A DNA stretch of 64,000 nucleotides from positions 1 to 64,000 of the forward strand of contig SXON01000246.1 of NCBI GenBank assembly GCA_005778355.1, in the 5' to 3' direction. The notes under the pieces were generated by a model that saw only the letters and a program-made list of their open reading frames with translations, was not told the origin of the DNA and searched no databases. The position numbers and the translations under genes were made by a program. The stretch comes from Pseudomonadota bacterium (lineage in GTDB: Bacteria > Myxococcota_A > UBA796 > SXON01). This document shows positions 60,531 through 64,000 of the stretch, one piece after another (the first letter of the stretch is position 1; each line of letters opens with the position of its first letter).

Positions 60531-61819
60531 AAGTTCTCTTCGTATACCCAGGCTTCCAACGCCACGCCGCGAGCAACCCCGAGCTGCTCGAGTACGTGCC
60601 CATGAAGGAGTACCTCGGCTCCCCTTCCCTCGGACTCGCCGCGATCGCTGGCGCCACCCCGAGGGACTGGGCGGTGGAGTACCGCGACGACCGGCTGCAA
60701 CCGGCCGACCGGCCCACCGACGCCGACGTCGTCGCGATGAGCTTCTTCACGCCGGCGGCCTCGCGGGCGCTGCAGCTCGCCGACTACTTCCGGGCGCAGG
60801 GCAAGAAGGTCGTCGCCGGCGGCATCTTCCCCACGATGATGCCCGACGAGGTGCAGCCTCACGTCGACGCGGTGGTGGTGGGCGAGGGCGAGCTCTTGTG
60901 GCCGGGGCTGTTGCGCGACGTGCAGAAGGGCGAGCTGCGGCCTCGCTACGTGGCCGGTGCCGTCGATGTCGACGAGCTGCCCCCGCCCGATCTGTCGATC
61001 TACTTCGGCAGCGAGAACGAGGAGTTCCGCCCCGACGACTACCCCTTGCAGGTGTCGCGAGGCTGTCCCCTCACGTGCCATGCCTGCGCGCTCCCCGGGA
61101 CCATGGGGCCGAAGGCCCGCGCTCTACCCATGTCACACGTCCTGGCGCAGGCCCGCCAGATTGCCGAGGGCGGAAGGCGCGCGTGTTTGACCGAGGACAC
61201 CGGGTGGCTCCCAGGGACAGCCGGCAGCAAGCGCATGATCGAGCTGCTCAAGCACCTGGTGGAGAACGGGCGCCCGCTCACCGTGTCGTACATCGGCATC
61301 TCGATGCCGATGATCCTCGCGGCGCCGTCGAACTTCCTCAAGCTCGCCAAAGACGCCGGGGTCGACATGTTCTACCTGGTGGGCGGCTTCGACCCGGTGA
61401 CGATGAACGCCTTTTCCGGCGAGAACCCGCGCGCGTACCTGCGAGCGGTCGACGCGATCAAGAAGAGCTGGGACCACGGGATCGAGCCTTACACGAGCTT
61501 CCTCCTCGGCAACGAGGGTGACGACGAGGGCACCGTCGACCGGATGCTCAGCTTCGCCACCGAGAGCGGCATCAAGAAGGCCGAGTTCGCGGTCTTCACG
61601 CCCTACCCGGGCACGCCGAGCTGGCACAAGCTCGTGGCGGAAGACCGGATCCTCACCCGCGACTGGTCGAAGTACAACGACGCAAACGTGGTGTTCAAAC
61701 CGAACAAGATGTCTCCCGAGGCCCTTCACCAGGGCTACCTCCGCCTCTGGCGCGAGTTCTACGCCGCCCGCCCCGAAGTCCGTGAGCGCTCCGAGTACGA
61801 GCGCACCATCCAGTTCTGA
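60527..61819 (+). CDS. B12-binding-domain radical SAM protein
   Basis: A 430-residue radical SAM enzyme. The N-terminal 150 residues form a cobalamin-binding-like Rossmann domain (VLFVYPGFQ, VVAGGIFPTMM, VVVGEGELLWPGL). The cluster motif is CPLTCHAC (Cys 180, 184 and 187) after VSRG. A GEN... segment, YPGTPSWHKL and a helical C-terminus follow. This class includes cobalamin-dependent methylases such as HpnP and non-methylating ring-forming enzymes. It has no His for lower-axial cobalamin ligation visible, as in many of these proteins. GTG 60527 overlaps the dehydrogenase stop and has GGAGG 6 nt upstream. A carbon-centred modification of a lipid chain is likely. Confidence 0.85.
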   Translation: MKVLFVYPGFQRHAASNPELLEYVPMKEYLGSPSLGLAAIAGATPRDWAVEYRDDRLQPADRPTDADVVAMSFFTPAASRALQLADYFRAQGKKVVAGGIFPTMMPDEVQPHVDAVVVGEGELLWPGLLRDVQKGELRPRYVAGAVDVDELPPPDLSIYFGSENEEFRPDDYPLQVSRGCPLTCHACALPGTMGPKARALPMSHVLAQARQIAEGGRRACLTEDTGWLPGTAGSKRMIELLKHLVENGRPLTVSYIGISMPMILAAPSNFLKLAKDAGVDMFYLVGGFDPVTMNAFSGENPRAYLRAVDAIKKSWDHGIEPYTSFLLGNEGDDEGTVDRMLSFATESGIKKAEFAVFTPYPGTPSWHKLVAEDRILTRDWSKYNDANVVFKPNKMSPEALHQGYLRLWREFYAARPEVRERSEYERTIQF

Positions 61820-61825
61820 GGACGT

Positions 61826-63037
61826 ATGGAACCGACTGCTCTCTACCGCCTGCCCTGGTCGCTCAACGACAACGTCTTGTCGTGGCTCGAGCCCACCAAG
61901 AAGTGCAATATCTACTGCGAAGGTTGTTACTCGACCAACGAGGCCAACAGCCACAAGTCACTCAAGGACATCCGCTGCGATCTCGACGTCTTCACGTCGC
62001 AACGCAAGATGGATAGCGTGTCGATCGCCGGTGGCGACCCGCTCACCCACCCCGAGATCGTCGAGATCGTCCGCATCGTCAAACAAGACTACGGGCTCAA
62101 GCCGGTGGTCAACACCAACGGCCACGCGATGTCGCCCCAGGTGTTGCGCGAGCTGAAGAAAGCCGGGCTTCACGGGGTGACGTTCCACGTCGATAGCTCA
62201 CAATCGCGCCCCGGCCACAAGCGGCGCAGCAACCTCGAGCTCAACGAGCTGCGCCTGCACTTCGCGAAGATGGTGGCCGAGGAGGGCGGCATCTCCTGCG
62301 CCTTCAACAGCACCGTCTTCCGCGACACGATGCACGAGGTGCCCGAGATGATCCGCTGGGCGCAGGCCCACATGGACATCGTGCACTCGATGGTCTTCAT
62401 CTTGTTCCGCACCGGCCGGAGCCAGGAGTTCGACTACTGGGCGCAAGACGAGAAGGTGGGGCTCGACCAGCTCCCCTACTACGACCAGGAGCAGAACCCC
62501 ACGCCGCTCACGACGCCCGAGCTCTTCGCCGTGATCAAGAAGGAGATCCCCGACTTCGAGGCGAGCGCCTTCCTCGGCGGCACCCGCGACCCGAACTCCT
62601 TCAAGTGGACGCTGGCCACGCGGGTCGGCAACAGCGACCGCATCTACGGCTACGTGGGCCCGCGGTTCATGGAGGCGGTGCAGACCGGGCATCACGTGAT
62701 GAAGGGCACCTACCTGGCCTACGCGCACCCCTTCCTGCTCAAGCAGGGGCGCGCCACGATGGGCCTCTTCGCGCCCATCGACCCGAAGATGCGCCAGGCC
62801 CTCGCGCGATACACGCGCGACGTCGCGACGCACCCTTCGCGGGCGCTGAAGCGCCTGCACATGCAGAGCATCGCTTTCATCCAGCCGATCGACATGATGG
62901 CCGACGGAGAGGCCAACATGTGTGACGGCTGTCCCGACATGACCGTCCACGACGGACAGCTCGTGTGGAGCTGCCGTTTGGACGAGCTCAAGCGTCACGG
63001 AACCTTTCTCCGATGTGTCCCGAGGTCAGCATGTTGA
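61826..63037 (+). CDS. radical SAM protein with Cys-rich C-terminus
   Basis: A 403-residue radical SAM enzyme. The cluster motif is CNIYCEGC (Cys 27, 31 and 34), SIAGGDPLTHPE is the SAM-binding GGxP-like segment, and VTFHVDSSQSRPGHK follows on a core strand. Five cysteines close the protein (366, 369, 383, 397 and 403), a SPASM-like arrangement that could hold an auxiliary [4Fe-4S] cluster. The family assignment beyond radical SAM is uncertain. It lies 6 bp after the B12-dependent enzyme, and its end overlaps the LuxR gene. With its partner it probably completes a two-step radical modification. Confidence 0.82.
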   Translation: MEPTALYRLPWSLNDNVLSWLEPTKKCNIYCEGCYSTNEANSHKSLKDIRCDLDVFTSQRKMDSVSIAGGDPLTHPEIVEIVRIVKQDYGLKPVVNTNGHAMSPQVLRELKKAGLHGVTFHVDSSQSRPGHKRRSNLELNELRLHFAKMVAEEGGISCAFNSTVFRDTMHEVPEMIRWAQAHMDIVHSMVFILFRTGRSQEFDYWAQDEKVGLDQLPYYDQEQNPTPLTTPELFAVIKKEIPDFEASAFLGGTRDPNSFKWTLATRVGNSDRIYGYVGPRFMEAVQTGHHVMKGTYLAYAHPFLLKQGRATMGLFAPIDPKMRQALARYTRDVATHPSRALKRLHMQSIAFIQPIDMMADGEANMCDGCPDMTVHDGQLVWSCRLDELKRHGTFLRCVPRSAC

Positions 63038-63597
63038 ACAGCCACGATCCGAATCGTCGCCCCGCGCCCGCCCTTGGGAGTAAGATCCCGTGGGAGGCAC
63101 GGGTGCCGCGAAAGACCATCGCTCTCGTCACCGACGCCACCGGCAAGGTGGAGAGCGCTTCCCCCAGCGCCGACGCCACGCTTGGCAAGGTGGTGGGCCA
63201 GCGGTGTGTCGACATTGTCGATGCCCGCGGGCTCGACGGCACCACGGTCTGCACCCAGACCTGCGCCGCCTCCTGCACCGATGGCACCCCGGCGGTGGAG
63301 GTCCGCGTGAAGGGCAAGACCTGGCGCATGTACTGCGCCGGGGCCGGCCCCCACCGCACCGTCACGCTAGCGCCCACCGGTGAGGACATCGACGGCCTGC
63401 CGCCGCTCTCGCCGCGCGAGAAAGAAGTGCTCATCCTGGTGGCCGCGGGGCTCACCAACGCCCGCATCGCGCGCCGCCTCGACCTGTCGCGCGCCACCGT
63501 GCGCACGCACATCGAGCACATCCTCTCCAAGCTGCGCGTGCGTTCTCGCTCGGCGGCCGTGGCCCGGGCGATGGCCTCGGGGATGCTCGAGGGTTGA
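63031..63597 (+). CDS. LuxR-type regulator with cysteine-rich PAS-like N-terminus
   Basis: A 188-residue protein. The C-terminal LuxR helix-turn-helix spans about 125-180 (LSPREKEVLILVAAG, ATVRTHIEHILSKL). The N-terminal part has a PAS-like strand pattern with cysteines at 59, 74, 78, 82 and 102, a spacing that could bind an iron-sulfur cluster or act as a redox switch. It has no receiver domain, so it is not a classical response regulator. The start is ATG 63031 with GAGG 5 nt upstream; ATG 63013 is an alternative. As the last gene of the operon it probably regulates it. Confidence 0.8.
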   Translation: MLNSHDPNRRPAPALGSKIPWEARVPRKTIALVTDATGKVESASPSADATLGKVVGQRCVDIVDARGLDGTTVCTQTCAASCTDGTPAVEVRVKGKTWRMYCAGAGPHRTVTLAPTGEDIDGLPPLSPREKEVLILVAAGLTNARIARRLDLSRATVRTHIEHILSKLRVRSRSAAVARAMASGMLEG

Positions 63598-63624
63598 GCA
63601 TCAGGCGCGACCGGTGCAAGCCGG

Positions 63625-63652
63625 TTGACTCGGGCGTCCGAGGCGCTACGCT
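63625..63652 (+). promoter_or_regulatory. sigma-70-type promoter, leaderless spacing
   Basis: TTGACT (63625-63630) and TACGCT (63647-63652) are separated by 16 bp, and the ATG follows 7 nt after the -10. It is the only member of the leaderless-type set with an evident -35 hexamer. Confidence 0.5.
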
Positions 63653-63659
63653 AGCCGGC

Positions 63660-64000
63660 ATGAGCGCGACCGCTGCCGACCTCGCCGCGAAGCTGCGCAT
63701 GCGGCAGGCCACGGCACGCCAGCGTGACGCGGTCCTCACGGCGGGCCGGCTCGGCGGGGTCGATCAGGCTGCGGCCTTGCTCCGGGAGCGTTTCGGCGCC
63801 AGCCGCGTCGTCTTGATCGGGTCGCTCGCCCGAGAGGCGAGCGTCTCGGACAGCGATGTGGATCTCGTTGTTGTCGGCGTTCCGATGCGGGACCACACGA
63901 GCGCGGTGCTCGAACTGGAACGGCTCTTCGCTTGCCCGGTCGACTTGATCCACCTCGAGTCGGCACACCCGGCCATGCGCGCCACCATTGAGCAAGAAGG
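63660..64000 (+). CDS. minimal nucleotidyltransferase (MNT-type), cut by window edge
   Basis: The reading frame is open from ATG 63660 to the end of the window (113 codons). It contains a polymerase-beta-type nucleotidyltransferase core: GSLAREASVSDSDVDLVVVG holds the GS loop and the two catalytic Asp residues (DVD), and PVDLIHLE supplies the third acidic residue. The first 45 residues form a helical segment ahead of the core. Small proteins like this often pair with HEPN toxins as MNT antitoxins, or they can be aminoglycoside-type transferases. The partner, if any, lies beyond the window. It has no Shine-Dalgarno but a good promoter 7 nt upstream. Confidence 0.75.
   Translation, partial: MSATAADLAAKLRMRQATARQRDAVLTAGRLGGVDQAAALLRERFGASRVVLIGSLAREASVSDSDVDLVVVGVPMRDHTSAVLELERLFACPVDLIHLESAHPAMRATIEQE

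Noticed and set aside
60527..61819. B12 radical SAM protein considered as the hopanoid methylase HpnP
   Set aside because: The cluster region differs (CPLTCHAC), and there is no hopanoid or squalene gene in the operon; only the general class is supported.
63610..63625. ACCGG-TGCAAG-CCGGT hairpin after the LuxR gene considered as a terminator
   Set aside because: The stem is only five base pairs, no T-run follows, and it overlaps the -35 of the next promoter.
1..64000. tRNA, rRNA, insertion sequences, prophage or attachment sites
   Set aside because: No such feature was recognised by eye; genes are packed with gaps of about 110 bp or less and there are no transposase or integrase motifs.

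Overview
The window is GC-rich, protein-dense DNA with no gap above about 110 bp between genes and no rRNA, tRNA, insertion sequence, prophage or CRISPR array. It looks like chromosome from a Myxococcota-type (former Deltaproteobacteria) organism, probably an uncultured lineage. The evidence is a MYXO-CTERM-like C-terminus at 14710-19059, several FG-GAP/VCBS-repeat lipoproteins with Asp/Thr-rich linkers, MopE-type Cys/Asp repeats, a Ser/Thr kinase with an external C-terminal domain, and roughly fourteen predicted lipoproteins among 57 genes.

Layout. 2-4864: end of a 1-Cys peroxiredoxin, a membrane-anchored sulfotransferase, and a LysR regulator downstream of a multicopper oxidase lipoprotein. 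4940-8119: a four-gene ABCG-type transporter operon in which every junction is a 4-nt stop/start overlap. 8152-13400: two tandem FG-GAP/CARDB lipoproteins and a VWA lipoprotein. 13445-14733: the arsenosugar-type pair (AhpD-like protein and ArsS radical SAM enzyme). 14710-22845: a 1449-residue FG-GAP/MopE surface protein, a cyclophilin, a lipoprotein, a low-molecular-weight phosphatase and an APC permease with a UspA-like tail. 22927-29938: TerB-like protein, alpha/beta hydrolase, lipoproteins, CPBP protease, methyltransferase, epimerase and ribosomal protein L28. 30037-38540: three aspartoacylase-fold paralogues (two with lost metal ligands), a TPR protein, a lipase, a biotin-carboxylase-like protein without its catalytic residues, and a DUF2520 protein. 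38576-44735: FAD lipoprotein, small acidic protein, SGNH hydrolase, DUF2325-like protein, DUF255 protein and Rieske protein. 44758-50979: lipoproteins and a kinase operon. 51070-56143: an operon of arylsulfotransferase-like protein, seven-heme cytochrome and sulfatase-MopE fusion. 56252-63597: a seven-gene biosynthetic operon (fatty acyl-AMP ligase, SDR, acyl carrier protein, acyl-CoA dehydrogenase homologue, B12-binding radical SAM, second radical SAM, LuxR regulator). A minimal nucleotidyltransferase is cut by the right edge.

How the genes work together. The 56-63.6 kb operon is the best candidate for an undescribed system. A free fatty acid would be adenylated and loaded on the dedicated carrier protein, desaturated while tethered, modified by two radical SAM enzymes and reduced or epimerised by the SDR, under a Cys-rich LuxR regulator. 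No ketosynthase, condensation domain or thioesterase is present, which points to modification of an existing chain and not polyketide assembly.

Two window-wide patterns stand out. First, at least nine genes (mostly first genes of transcription units) have TANNNT ending 6-9 nt before the start codon and no visible Shine-Dalgarno, as expected for leaderless mRNAs, whereas genes inside operons often carry clear GGAGG-type sites. Second, several lipoproteins have signal peptides of only 7-8 residues before the lipobox cysteine, with no positive charge.
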